Below, in pieces: positions 1 to 11,209 of a DNA stretch of 64,000 nt. The position numbers and the translations under genes are program-made. The DNA is taken from positions 9,176,001-9,240,000 of the forward strand of contig BTRK01000003.1 of the NCBI GenBank assembly GCA_036245805.1. Direction: 5' to 3'. Under the pieces are notes generated by a model, which ran no database searches, had not been told where the DNA came from, and saw only the letters and a list, made by a program, of their open reading frames with translations. The DNA is from Pristionchus mayeri (taxonomy: Eukaryota; Nematoda; Chromadorea; Rhabditida; Neodiplogasteridae). Numbering within the stretch: the stretch's first letter is position 1; each line of letters opens with the position of its first letter.

Positions 1-540
1 GCTTAGGATTGACTATTGTCACACTTTAAGAATATTGAAGTCATTTCCTGAGAAAATATTTTATTCCGAAAAAATCATGATTTTTTTCATTTTCCGAAAA
101 TAACTGAAATTATTTCGCTTAATTCGCTCGCAGGTGCTTGCCCAGACCCATTAATGTTACTTTCAGCCAATAGAACCACTCCCGATCCATCAGTATGGAA
201 ATGGCAATTCATTGAACTTTTTGAATTTTCGAAAAACAGCGGGTTTTTGGTGTTTCCAAAGCTGAAGCCTCCCGGGAAAACATTGAAAAGATCTTAAATC
301 AATATCCCTGGTGTAGAATTGCACGGAGAATTTGATTTTCAAATAAAAAAATTGTGGAAAAAATTTCAACTTTTTGAAACCCACAGTTTTTTCGCTTTTT
401 CCAACTTATCAGAGGTATCATGAGTCAGTGAAGGAAGCCGCGAACAATTTTTTAAAACCCATTCAAAATCGACCATACTATGGTGGGATGATATACTAGT
501 GAGAATATTTCGAACGAGTAGGACCATTTGCCCCAGAGCC

Positions 541-705
541 GGCTTTTAGGAAATTTCCGGTTTTACAGCCGGATGTACTGTATTTCAACTCCCAAATGAG
601 CTACAGAGATGGCGTTGAGCTCAAAATGTGCGGAAAATTATTTCCTAAAACTTTTATGTTGAAAGGAAAGCTTGAAACGCAGCCGTTAAGAATGCAGATC
701 TGAAA
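541..705. repeat. Dispersed repeat, inverted relative to 37965-38225
   Basis: The stretch containing GAGCTCAAAATGTGCGGAAA, the AACTTTTATGTTGA segment and a GCCGG-rich part is matched on the other strand at about 37965-38225. No gene is visible in bases 1-865; the remainder is AT-rich with short runs of T and A. The family is unnamed here and similarity is diverged. Confidence 0.6.
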
Positions 706-865
706 AAGTGGAATCGGAACAAGAAAATAAATATTTTCACCATGGCAGAAGTCGAGTCCATGGAATTTTATTGCATATTATTGAAGTTAATGAGTCCTCA
801 TTCACAATAAAAATATACAAATGGAAATCGATTAAGGCATGTTTTTTGATATTTCACATTCAATG

Positions 866-3181
866 TTCAAGGTACTCGATTTTTCGAGGTACTGTTGCAA
901 ATCCCCTATTTGAATTACCGCCCTTGCCGTTCAATAACTCGAGCTCGAATTTTAAATTGTCATTCATTTTAGGGGACCTTTAAGTTGTAGTACATGTATG
1001 TGCGTAACCTCACGCAAAAAATTGGAGAAATCGCGGAGGGTAAAAAAAAGTAGGGCGCGCTTTTGTCCGTCGGCCCGAAATTGGGTATCTAACACCAATA
1101 CTTCGTAACGTCCTAAAGCCCGTAATTGGGCTCAAATACTTCGAAAATCATACAAAACAACATTCAGAATTGTTTCCAGCCTCGATCCAGTGCTTCCATT
1201 GGGTCAAAATTATGACCGGCCCCGAAAAAAGAAAATAGATTTTCACACCTTTCTCGACATGAGAGCTTGGCCCATATGTGCTAAAACACTTCCAAATAAC
1301 GTAGAAATGACCCTCTAAACTTCCCAGGGAAACGGGGAACCTGGAAACACCTTATTTCAACTGAAGTATACCGAACAACTTGCAAAACAGTAAATTTGTT
1401 CAAAATTGATCTATCTGGCAGCTGGATAGAAATGTAGAGCTTGATGCGCTAAACATTTTATCTGTTGAAAGTGAGTATCTATCTTTTCATTAAAGCGCGT
1501 TAAGGAGCCTAGAATTTGTCAGAAAACGGTGGAGGAGGCGCTCGGGGGAGCGCTAAATGGAGGGGAGGGAGAGGGAGGTCAGGCGGCGAGAGCGCCAGAC
1601 GGTTAGAGTACGCGCTCTCGGGGGATTCTAGCTAGTTTCTTCTCAACTTCTAGGCTCCTTAGGACGCGACATCTTTATTCGAGAAAATTTTTTCGAGGGC
1701 CGTTCGTCACAGCTTACTTTTAAATATTTTTAAGCTGTATAACCAAATCTCCAAATTAAATGGACACATATTTAGACTCGGGCACAAGTACCCTTCTTAA
1801 GAAAAAATAATGGAATGCGCCACCTATTACATTGCTGTAATGCGGCATTAAAGAATACGACTCATGCAGTGAGAGAAACATGATCGTTTTTCTTCACTAA
1901 ATTTTTAATAAATTAAATCTCGTAATCTAAAAGAAATATTTGTTTGATACATGAGCGCTAAATAGCTACATAGCTAAGGTACATGGTGCAAAAATTGGGA
2001 TAAATTAAAACACTGCGCACCAAGTGGGGACTTAATTGAATTGTCTCACAATACTTTTCTCGCACCCTGTAATTATTGGCCTACAAAGATTATCAATTGT
2101 AACAAAACTAAGCTCAAAAATAATTATTTTCCCATAAGTTATATCCGATTTTTCCATTTTCTGACAACAGTATTTATACCTTATGTTTGATTTACGCGGC
2201 CTTTTTATAAAATTTTTTACTTATGGTGATACTTATTACAACGTGTATATTGAATCAGCATCTACTCTTTTGAGAATCTTGAATTATTGATACGCAAACT
2301 TCGGATTTTTGGAGGTTCTGAAATACGACTTTTTAGATATCAATAAAACTTCGATCTTGGAGCACAATATAGCTTGTGTGGCCTAGCAACTCTCGTTTTT
2401 GTTCCATTCATGTGCTTTGAATAAGCGGGAAAAGAGAACGAGCAATTTCATTGTGCGATTTCATTCTGCACAGCTCAACCCTGGTACCGTGCACAATCGA
2501 TCTGTTGTCGTGCCCGATCGATTGTACAGTACTCAGCTGGCCACTTCAATGAAACGATAGAGACTCACTTTCAACAGATAAAATGTTTAGCGCATCAAGC
2601 TATACATTTATACATTTATATAGTGTCAGATCGATAGGTTAATTTTGAACAAATTTACTGTTTTACAAGTTTTTCGGTATACTTCAGTTGAAATAAGGTG
2701 TTTCCAGGTTCCCCGTTTCCCTGGGAAGTTTAGAGGGTCATTTCTACGCTATTTGGAAGTGTTTTAGCACATATGGGCCAAGCTCTCATGTCGAGAAAGG
2801 TGTGAAAATCTATTTTCTTTTTTCGGGGCCGGTCGTAATTTTGACCCAATGGAAGCACTGGATCGAGGCTGGAAACAATTCTGAATGTTGTTTTGTATGA
2901 TTTTCGAAGTATTTGAGCCCAATTACGGGCTTTAGGACGTTACGAAGTATTGGTGTTAGATACCCATTTTCGGGCCGACGGACCAAAGCGCCCTACTTTT
3001 TTTTTACCCTCCGCGATTTCTCCAATTTTTTGCGTGAGGTTACGCACATACATGTACTACAACTTAAAGGTCCCCTAAAAGGAATGACAATTTAAAATTC
3101 GAGCTCGAGTTATTGAACGGCAAGGGCGGTAATTCAAATAGGGGATTTGCAACAGTACCTCGAAAAATCGAGTACCTTGAA
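866..3181. mobile_element. Foldback element, family A, copy 1 (arms about 611 bp)
   Basis: Bases 866-1476 recur as a near-perfect reverse complement at 2571-3181, starting TTCAAGGTACTCGATTTTTC and ending with its complement. The loop of about 1.1 kb has no convincing ORF but holds a GC-rich imperfect palindrome near 1505-1670. A shorter relative lies at 52122-53235. The structure fits a non-autonomous foldback DNA element; no transposase or clear target duplication was seen, so the superfamily is unknown. The ORF on the right arm (2913-3095) is repeat sequence. Confidence 0.8.
1505..1670. repeat. GC-rich nested palindromic module
   Basis: The block is bounded by GGAGCCTAGAA and its complement TTCTAGGCTCC and contains AGAGCGCCAGACGGTTAG and CGCGCTCTCG. 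A clearly related block sits at 52480-52640 in the second foldback, in the same place relative to the arms. Its GC content stands out from the AT-rich surroundings. Confidence 0.65.
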
Positions 3182-3480
3182 TCAATATTATGTCTTACTA
3201 CAGTACTCAATCAATACAGTACCGTACCATGTTGCAATATATAGTTACCGGTACCCCGATTATCGCCAACTGATTTTTTTCAAAAAATGATAATACCGTG
3301 CACAATTTAAATAGTCAAAGTACCGTAACCAATCGATAGTACAGTACCACCAGATACCGTATATGACTACCGTAATCCCGACTATCGCGAACTAACTTTT
3401 TTCTAAGAAGTCCAGGTACTGAGCAAAATCGATCTGGTGTCGTGCCCGATCGATTGTACAGTACTCAACTGACTACAGTA
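3182..3480. repeat. AGTACCG-rich repeat tract
   Basis: Many short units of the type CAGTACCG or AGTACC occur here, and the GATCTG-TGTCGTGCCCGATCG block at about 3430-3470 repeats one at about 2498-2540 inside the foldback loop. This looks like an older, degraded extension of the neighbouring element. The A-run at about 3771-3792 is simple sequence. No gene is seen up to about 4100. Confidence 0.45.
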
Positions 3481-4127
3481 ACCCAGTTCCTTGGGTCAGA
3501 TCCAGTTCCTTGGGCCGAATTTCCAAGCAAAAAAGCACATAATAAGTTATTACGCGTTATGTTCTTACAGTTTACATTGCGAAATACGTGTGTATACAGA
3601 TATGCGTTATTTCAAAATCCAAAATGACAAAAGGCAAAGGCAAAATTAACAAACACAAACTCAATCTGGTCTAACTCCGCATCCGTGCAGTAGATAGCGG
3701 CAGATACGGGCCCTTCCCATGCGATTAACATCTATAACTCAGCATTCTCATGCAGAAATGAAAGTGTTAGAAAAAAAAAAAAAAAAAAAAAAGTGTGCAA
3801 AATCCAAGAGTTATTCTTGCAAATTTAAATATTTGTTCATGCGTACCTTTTCAAAGATATCAAATCGGTCAACCTTGAGATGGGTGACAAAGGTAATTTC
3901 ACTTGTGTCATTCTACAAGTGTTAATTTGTATTATTGATTATCTTTTTTGGAGAAAACACATGTTGGTTACCGATGGTCGTCCTGAGAAGAACATATTCG
4001 TTCTGTACGTGGTATAAATCACACTCACGAGCTCCCCACATTCAATGTCTTTATCGTCGTTGAGATTCATAAGCAGCGTTGACTGATGCCCATGTATTGT
4101 TGGTGCATTGAATAGCATATATGTTAC

Positions 4128-4178
4128 CTTGTCTTTCGCATTGCACTCTTTTCTCAGTCGAAAGCTAGAACCATCGAT
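4128..4178 (-). CDS. Possible extra exon downstream of the glycosyltransferase
   Basis: A 17-codon stretch is preceded by a good acceptor (TTTGCAG) and followed by a GTAACA donor on the minus strand. The frame stays open past the donor to 3939. It contains two cysteine-free basic segments and one Cys. It may belong to the 3' half of the glycosyltransferase gene that ends recognisably at 5060, but no family motif confirms this. Confidence 0.25.
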
Positions 4179-4588
4179 CTGCAAAGTAGGGTTTCGAATT
4201 TGCGTCCAATCGTGTCTTTAATATACTTTTATGTCCGAAATTTTAATCACATCTGTAATACTTCGAGCTGAGCTTCAGACACAGTTGTGTCCAAACGCAT
4301 GTATCGTTCGGAAACATTTGTGCGAGCGGTAATTCTTACATACAAATGGCTAACCCTACTGCATAGCATAACTTGAACGTGATAGTTTTGTGAAAGTCTT
4401 GCAAATGAACGAATGTTTGATCGAATGCACGCTCATTTTGTTGTTTTGAATACTACTTAAAACTAATGTACTACCTGTTCATAAGCTGCAACCTTTTGAG
4501 CGTAGTGGACGACGAGATTTGAGCGTAGCTTCATCTTTTGTGGTGAGTTGAAGTGGGCAATCTGGAAAGGTGACGTCAATTAATGATA

Positions 4589-4701
4589 TCAGGTTGGTGC
4601 AAAAGTTTCGATATAAAATCACAATTAAGGTTTTCGTATTTGATAGATGATAAGTATCCACAAGGAAAAATTATTATATCGAAACTTTTGCACCAACCTA
4701 A
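4589..4701. mobile_element. Short mariner-type MITE with TA target duplication
   Basis: Ends are inverted copies of AGGTTGGTGCAAAAGTTTCG, flanked by TA (4587-4588 and 4702-4703). AGGTTGGTGCAAAAGT is a typical mariner terminal sequence. At 113 bp it has no coding capacity. Confidence 0.85.
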
Positions 4702-5059
4702 TAATATAACACAATATCTGATAGAACCATTTATTTCGTTTCCTATGCATTGTTGTAAAGAATGAACCTCAGAAGAAATAAGAAATAATCCTTTTTTTGA
4801 CATACCGATCTATGTAAACCATATCATTCATTTTTTGGAAATGAAAAAAGTCGTTGCTCAAATAAAAGTCGTTGCTCAAATATAGTTTCAAAGTTGATCA
4901 AAAACTATAAAATGAGCTGTATACCGAAAAATGTTTTTTCTGTAAAAATCTATGTTTACTAGAATCATTATTGTTGCTCCATTCCCATGAATTCTAAGTT
5001 TAGCCCAATTCTTTCGGGAAATGAGTGATATATTCAGAAACTTAGTTGGGATATATAAC

Positions 5060-7575
5060 CTTTTCATGGCGATCGTCCTGCTCACAATTGACAGGTTGGG
5101 AAATGCCTCCAAGCTGGAAGTTGTACACACACGGTAGCAAGACGAACATTGAGGGATGGTTGAAGGATACCGTGTTGAAAAAGTCCTAAATTTGCAATTT
5201 GCACGTTATTTTTTTGCTTTATGCACTACATTTTACCGAAAGAATAATTATAAAAATGACATTGCACTCTATATATATACATTATGAATGATTGTTACAG
5301 ATGCACCGACCTGATCTGCCAGATACAGCCTCTTGAAAATCTTCAATTGTTCCTCAGTTGCCGCTCTCCAAATCTCGTTCCACATCGAATTTCGTATCCT
5401 CGCCAAATTTAGATATACAACGCCAGAATTATAGCCGCGACCCTGATATTAAATACTTGCAACGGAAAGTGCGAATATTATTTGTTTCGATTGCAAACAT
5501 TATATGCATGTTATATACGAGAAAACAATGAGAACGAAATAAATAAACTACGGTGAGACGGATTTTACACTATATAATCATCTGAAATAATATTTGTCTC
5601 ACTCACAATAGCAGGCCATCTGTCTTTCGATTGCGTGTAAAACGGCGATAGATTCTTTCCGATCGCAAATAATGCGGACTCGGGTGTTCCCTGAGATAGA
5701 CACAACTAGTTCCGCATATAAACTATTAGAGAAGGCTGTACAATTCAATGAATACTGCCCCGTGCATAGTTATTATGAGCACGGCGAGATAAGCGTTTTC
5801 ACTATTGGAAGTGAAACGTTATCTCATCTCTGAAAATTTTCATTCAGTGATCTATACCACCGGTGTGAGTGGAACTAGCTATAGAGGAAACGCAAACATT
5901 ATTCCTTGGGAAAAGTCCAAGGTGAAGATGAAAAATGTGAAATCCGCAATTTCGTGTCTCGTTGCCAGTAATTGATCCAGAATTGATGGGGGTACATTTC
6001 CTTTACACCTTATTCTCTAAATTTCACGAATCTAGCTCGTCAAGGAACAGACAAATGAAATCTAAATGAACTCAAATAGTTCATCTCCTCCTTGTACTCA
6101 TTATATAAATATTATACTCATTATATAAATACACCCATCGCATAATATAAAACGACTTGCATTGAACGCATCAAACAGTGGCGTAATGTCGCCTAACACG
6201 ATGAGGTCCGTATCGAATAACAACACCTAAATAATTGTTTGTGAAATTTGAGAAGTTCACTGCGTTAGACACGTTATGTATCGGTTGGAACTAGGAATTA
6301 GTGCGGATTCGTGAGACTGTCTACCACCTCCTCCGTGTCGTAGGGTAGTATATCCGGAATGATCAGCTTCATTAGGCCGTACACTGTAAAATTAATGGAT
6401 TTCTTTGGAAACAGGCGTGTGAGCGGCATACACAACGTAAACAAAATTCCGTTTGGAGTACGGTACCAAATATGTATCAGGCTGGTGCAAAAGTCTTGCG
6501 GTTTTTTATGTCCGTACTTTGAACTATCATTATTCTCTTGTCTCAAATCACAATGATTAACAAACATAGCAGTGTTTAGAGGTATGCTTGTACTTTACAA
6601 AAACACATTTCAATCAATCCGATATCGCAATCAATGCAATAAATTATGATAAACCCAATTGCAATTGATGTTTTTTCAAAATGTTGCATTAAATGTATTT
6701 TATTGGATATTTGTTGGCAAAATTCACGAAACCTGTCCATACTGATATCTGAGAAGTATTTCGTATACCCTTTCAGAAAATATGTTTCAATTGTGTCTCG
6801 ATTAAGTTTGGACCGAATTACACGCTATTGAAAATATACTGTCGACGCTGGCTGCATGAAACTTTTTCGGATTTTTTGCATCGAAGACCAATCATACAGG
6901 CTTCACTATGAGTGCGCTATATTCACCTGCCAAGAAACTTTATTCTCAGAAAAAATATTGACTCCTGCACCTTTCTCGTTTCTGAAAATTTGAATTTCGT
7001 ATTTTTCAAAAATATGCGAAATCAACATACAAATGCAATATGTAGTCATTTACAGATCAATGCATTACTCAAAAGGATGTAACTTCCATCATCCATGAGA
7101 AAAAGTGTGTATAGGGTAAAGATGGGAGCTTCATGTAACCACCAGGAATTGAGCATTCATGCTTCAGAGGAAACAGAATATTGAGAAATGTGTCGTTTTC
7201 GATGGATAAATTTTCGCAATTTTAACTTTGTCCTGCTCTCGCCTCTCCGATTGAGCAATGCTGATAGGGTGCGAATATGAAAGAGTATGGAAGGCCTTAT
7301 TAGTAATTAATATACGGAAGGTCATCGGTCAAATTGAAAGGAAGATGGAAGGCAAAATATCAAAAAACCGCAAGACTTTTGCACCAACCTAATATATACT
7401 GCAGCTTCAATACAGTCATTTTCTTTTTTTGGTTGGATTCAGTTCCTTGTGTCATGCATGGTTTGCTGTTCATTTATTTTTAGATTCAAACCAATCTTAC
7501 CCGCTGAATAGTGCGCATTGGGAATCCAATCTACGCGCGATTTGTATGCATCAATATCGTACGTGTGGACTCGCA
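5060..7575 (-). CDS. LARGE-like glycosyltransferase (GT8-type domain), partial
   Basis: Six minus-strand exons fit together in phase: 7501-7575, 6328-6383, 6161-6226, 5607-5690, 5311-5442 and 5060-5185. In order they carry DWIPNAHYS, YGLMKLIIPDILP, LLFDTDLIVLGDI (the DxD-type metal/sugar-nucleotide motif), a GRGYNSGVV motif, LADQ followed by DFFN, and LPCVYNFQL. This order is that of LARGE/GXYLT-type xylosyl- and glucuronyltransferases, Golgi type II membrane enzymes that modify glycoproteins such as dystroglycan. The N-terminal exons (cytosolic tail, membrane anchor, start) and the end after about 5060 were not recognised, so the model is partial. The intron after 6161 uses a GC donor (GCAAGT), which keeps phase. 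A 916 bp mariner-type element fills the intron between 7501 and 6383. The family assignment is strong; the exact subfamily is not. Confidence 0.85.
6477..7392. mobile_element. Mariner-type non-autonomous element in a glycosyltransferase intron
   Basis: Inverted ends AGG(C/T)TGGTGCAAAAGTCTTG, extending to the GCGGTTTTTT segment, are flanked by TA (6475-6476 and 7393-7394). About 900 bp of interior contains no transposase ORF. The ends resemble those of the MITE at 4589-4701 for the first 16 bases and then diverge, so this is a related but distinct family. Confidence 0.85.
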
Positions 7576-7789
7576 CTGCAAATTAGGGTTGTTTAGTGTT
7601 TTTAAAGCGGGATCTTATGCCGTCTCGATGATGGCTTCATCAAGGGATTCCTAAAGTAATCCCTGTTTTTAGTCCGTTTTGCACCCTTGTATCCAGTGTT
7701 GTCAGCATGTATTCAAAATACCAAAGAAATATACCTGATGGAAGATTCCATGTAGCGAAAAGTGTTGGAAGTACCTCCCTTGATTGCTC

Positions 7790-7975
7790 ATCGGTGATGA
7801 AGTGGAATACGAGGGGACCCTAAGGAAATCCACTCGGCAGTGAGGTAGGAAACAATGGGAAGTGCTGGGATCCCACCGAGAAAAAAACATTCACGGAAAT
7901 CCGTTCGACGGGAGTGGAATACGAGCGGGGCCTAAGGTGAAGTGGAATACGAGGGGGCCCTAAGGTTGGCCAACC
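7790..7975. repeat. Short tandem repeats GAAGTGGAATACGAGGGG
   Basis: Three or more imperfect copies of GTGGAATACGAG(G/C)GGGCCCTAAGG occur near 7800, 7914 and 7940. Nothing coding is convincing between 7580 and 8600; the two overlapping minus-strand ORFs of 79 and 84 codons there lack domains, splice context or composition that would support them. Confidence 0.5.
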
Positions 7976-8617
7976 GAGTGCATGTACATTCATTGCGATA
8001 TCCCCACTGGAGTTCGTACTTCGGATCACCACATTTGTATTGGCTGTCGTCGAGTTCAAGAGAGAGATTGAAAAAAGAGACGGCGGTACGAATTACTGAA
8101 TATTCTCCCCTTCATGAGTAGGGGGAAGGATACGTGGTCTTGTTTGGAAACCCTACAATAGCCGGTAGATGTGTCTTCCAAACATTTTGCTTGCTCAGGA
8201 GCATTCTCCTCTTTTCGAGGGAAAATGTAGGCTGATCTTTCTCGAACTGTTCCTGATCTTTCCCTTTTTGGCTCTCTACAACCGCAAAAATCCGCAAATA
8301 TTTCTTGCATTTTCTCAATATTTTGTTTTCAGATTATCCTCCCATATCTGCTCGACTGAACGCAAACTACAGCTTGAATGGTGAAAAGCGATACTCAATA
8401 TAATCGAAAATAGTCTTACTGGATGATGGTAGAGAATACTCTTGAAGAGAGCCGAGGCTTGTCGGACAACTTTGTAGCCGCCAAGCACCTAAAATGAGAA
8501 CTACTCTGAGCAAGCGGAGGATCGAATCCTGAAAAATTTCTGGGAGAGAAAATAACTAATTTCTTCACTGAAATTTACTGAAATTAAGAACGAGAACATG
8601 CACATGCACTAGCGATA

Positions 8618-8707
8618 CCAAAACGGCTCTCCTCTTTTCACACGCTCTCTCACCGGTCAGACAGAGCGAGAGAGCGTGTGAAACGAGGAGAGTGCGCGCC
8701 GTTTTGG
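8618..8707. mobile_element. Hairpin MITE of the CACTCTCT family
   Basis: A 90 bp palindrome runs from CCAAAACGGC to GCCGTTTTGG with CACACGCTCTCTC and GAGAGAGCGTGTG as inner arms and a CCGGTC loop. Related hairpins occur at 43594-43650, 58676-58725, 60101-60158 and 60207-60250. The region from 8710 to 9590 otherwise shows only a TCTCG-rich tract around 9230-9290. Confidence 0.65.
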
Positions 8708-9590
8708 CCTCACTAACACACACCATCGCAATCTGGTGGTCTTTTTCGCAATGTGATTTCGGTAATTCCGACGGTAGAGGTGGCAGCGGCAGCGGTAAGG
8801 ATGATGAGGACGAAGTCGGGAAGGCGGTTACAAGATCTTGAGCACGTCTTTGGGATGTCCTGAGCTCAGGAGAAACCTGCAGCCGAACAAGTGTGAAGTA
8901 CGCTGAAAAAAAACATGCAACATTATCTCGTCGTTCGCCACGGCACTTGCATTTGTTTTTCTTAACTTGTTGGAAAACTTCCCAATGTAAATCATAAAGG
9001 GTCAGTTCATTCTGTTTTCATTCTGCGGCTGTGGCGATGACATAGACCCCGTTAGCTGCCACACGCCGACGTAGCATTTGGTGGCTAAATCAGGTTCTTT
9101 CGAGCGAGTTATAGGCGCGCTTCGTTCAGCAGGAGGAGCAGTTTAGGAGGGCAATGGAAATTTGCAATCAGTCGTCACGTTTAATGATGAAGAGTTGGTA
9201 GACAAAGGGCTAAGGGTAATGGTCTGACTCTCCTCGATTTGCATGCTCTCTCGTCTCTCTACGTCTCTCGTCTCGTCTCTCGTCTCTAGGCAGGAGCAAA
9301 CTCGAGAATGGGGATAGCGATGGTTGATGATATAACATATGAAAGATCAAACGCGATTAAATGTGGGAGGAGGATTGACTGATCAAATAGTCAGATTTTG
9401 CATGTTTGATGCTCGCGAACTGCATCAGAATTCACAACCGAAATCTCTAGTTCTGTTAAAGAAGGGGTAACACGAATGAATGCAAGGCTACTAGAAATTA
9501 TTTTGTTTCTCAGATTGCAATTTTTCACACTTTTACAGGAGTCCCGTGTTATCAGCTTGATCGTTGATTTTTGATAAGTGTTCGTTTCAG

Positions 9591-9955
9591 GCTCCAATTA
9601 CGATTACGCCGACAGTTATGACTGCAACTTGTCAGACCGACTCGTCACTCTTTGTGAAATGCTTTACCCTCGTGAAAGATTCTCAGTGGGAGTCGTGCAG
9701 GCTACCAACCGGAAAATGCCACTGGGATGCCAATGTGATCGCTGGACAAGTCACTATCACAATGGGATCGCAGCGCAATTTCCCAGTTGGTACGTTGTAT
9801 TGTATATATCTCACTGGGAAACTTTTACCAGATTACTCTTTCGGGATAACGGATATTCTTACGGTGGCAAATCGTCTTCCGACTCCGATAAAACAGCAGC
9901 AGCTAGCATCGTCCTCTGCCTGATCATCGTCTTCATTCTTATTGGAGACAAGTAA
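9591..9955 (+). CDS. Unrecognised exon region with two overlapping open frames
   Basis: A good acceptor (GTTTCAG) ends at 9590. One frame reads 66 codons with four Cys, reaches a GTACGT donor at 9790 and continues in phase after TTTTACCAG at 9831, ending with a stop about 9923. The frame one base further is open without splicing to a TAA at 9955; it contains four Cys and ends with a hydrophobic run (ASIVLCLIIVFILI) after a Ser/Asp-rich stretch, like a GPI-attachment or membrane tail. Both cannot be primary. No family is recognised and upstream exons were not found. A real secreted or surface protein is likely, but the frame is undecided. Confidence 0.4.
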
Positions 9956-10239
9956 TCTTTGATATTCGATATATCCGATTCTCAATAGAGCTAAAGTTGT
10001 GTGTGCAGTTAAAACCAGCTCAAAACAGTTAATTTGCAATGGACATTTGATTTTTGGTGTTCGGTCGTTTACTTTTGAACGTTTTTATTATTGATCTTAG
10101 ATGTCCGATATTCGATATTCGATAGTTGATCGTTAATCTTTGGGCTTTGATCTTTGATCTTTGACATTTACAGCTCTTATGTTCCGTCGTCCTTCCTCTC
10201 ATCATCATATGTTGCGTGCTGCACTACAAGAAGAAGCAA

Positions 10240-10365
10240 GATGTGAGGAGGAGGGAAGGGAAGTAGGGATCGAGAGGGAAGGGGGTGGTGTGAGAAGCGA
10301 GAGGGGAGAGGGGGTGGAAGTGGGAATAGAGAGGGAGGGGAAAAGGGGGGATGATGTGGAGGGGG
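10240..10365. repeat. Purine-rich low-complexity tract
   Basis: The plus strand is almost wholly A and G (GAGGGGA/GGGAAG units) for about 125 bases. The 79- and 93-codon ORFs on the two strands are artefacts of this composition. Between 10400 and 11200 I see no gene. Confidence 0.7.
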
Positions 10366-11209
10366 GAAATATACGGCGAAGTATGCTTGAAAAAATCTAA
10401 AATCATAATTAACAAATTAAATTGCAACAAGAGGCACAGCAGATGGCAATGGCGAAAATCATCAGCAGCCCTATTATCCTTCTCCTCCTTCCGTTCTGTA
10501 GACAAGAAGATCCCACGTCTAGATTAACCAACTTCTTTCTTCTGTAGAGTGCATGTCAATTTGCGATTGAATTTGCATTAGATAATGACATTTTAAGAAA
10601 AGTTGATAAGAAATTCGCGAATTCATTCTTTAGAATCCTGTAAAAGCTGTACGACCATCAGGCACATTTACAGGTTTTCCTGAACTCGAGGTGCCGTTAC
10701 GAGTCCTACTGTGCTTCTCCTAATAAGCTACGAATTCGAAATATAAGCATAGTTCAAAGTATCCTTCATCCCATCATGCTACCCCGTGCTGCTTCGTACC
10801 ACGCGCTCCCGTTTGATCAGATAAATATGACGAATTATATTTTGAATTTCTTGCACACCTCTCTATCGCAGGTGTTAGGCACATAACATCACACATAACA
10901 TTGCAAAGCGGTACAAATCCCAGCTGGCGATTACAAAACAACATACAATTGCACATTCCAGATCAGGCAAGGTTCTTGCATGAAAACCAGTCGATCGAAA
11001 AGGAGGGAAATAATTAGGGTTCGCAACAATATTCTGAACAGAATGGTTCATCGCACGCAATGAATCCGGAATGAGTCGGATGGGGAACAAATCTGTTGTT
11101 ATTCGTCAATTACTGTTAAGTCAAGTGCAAAATCGATCCCCCATACCAGGGTATGCATCTTGCAAAGCTGTCTCGGCCCATAGCGCAATCTGTTTGATCA
11201 AGTGGATAC

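Noticed and set aside
8056..8318. 84- and 68-codon minus-strand ORFs
   Set aside because: Charged composition only, overlapping frames, no recognised domain or splice partner.
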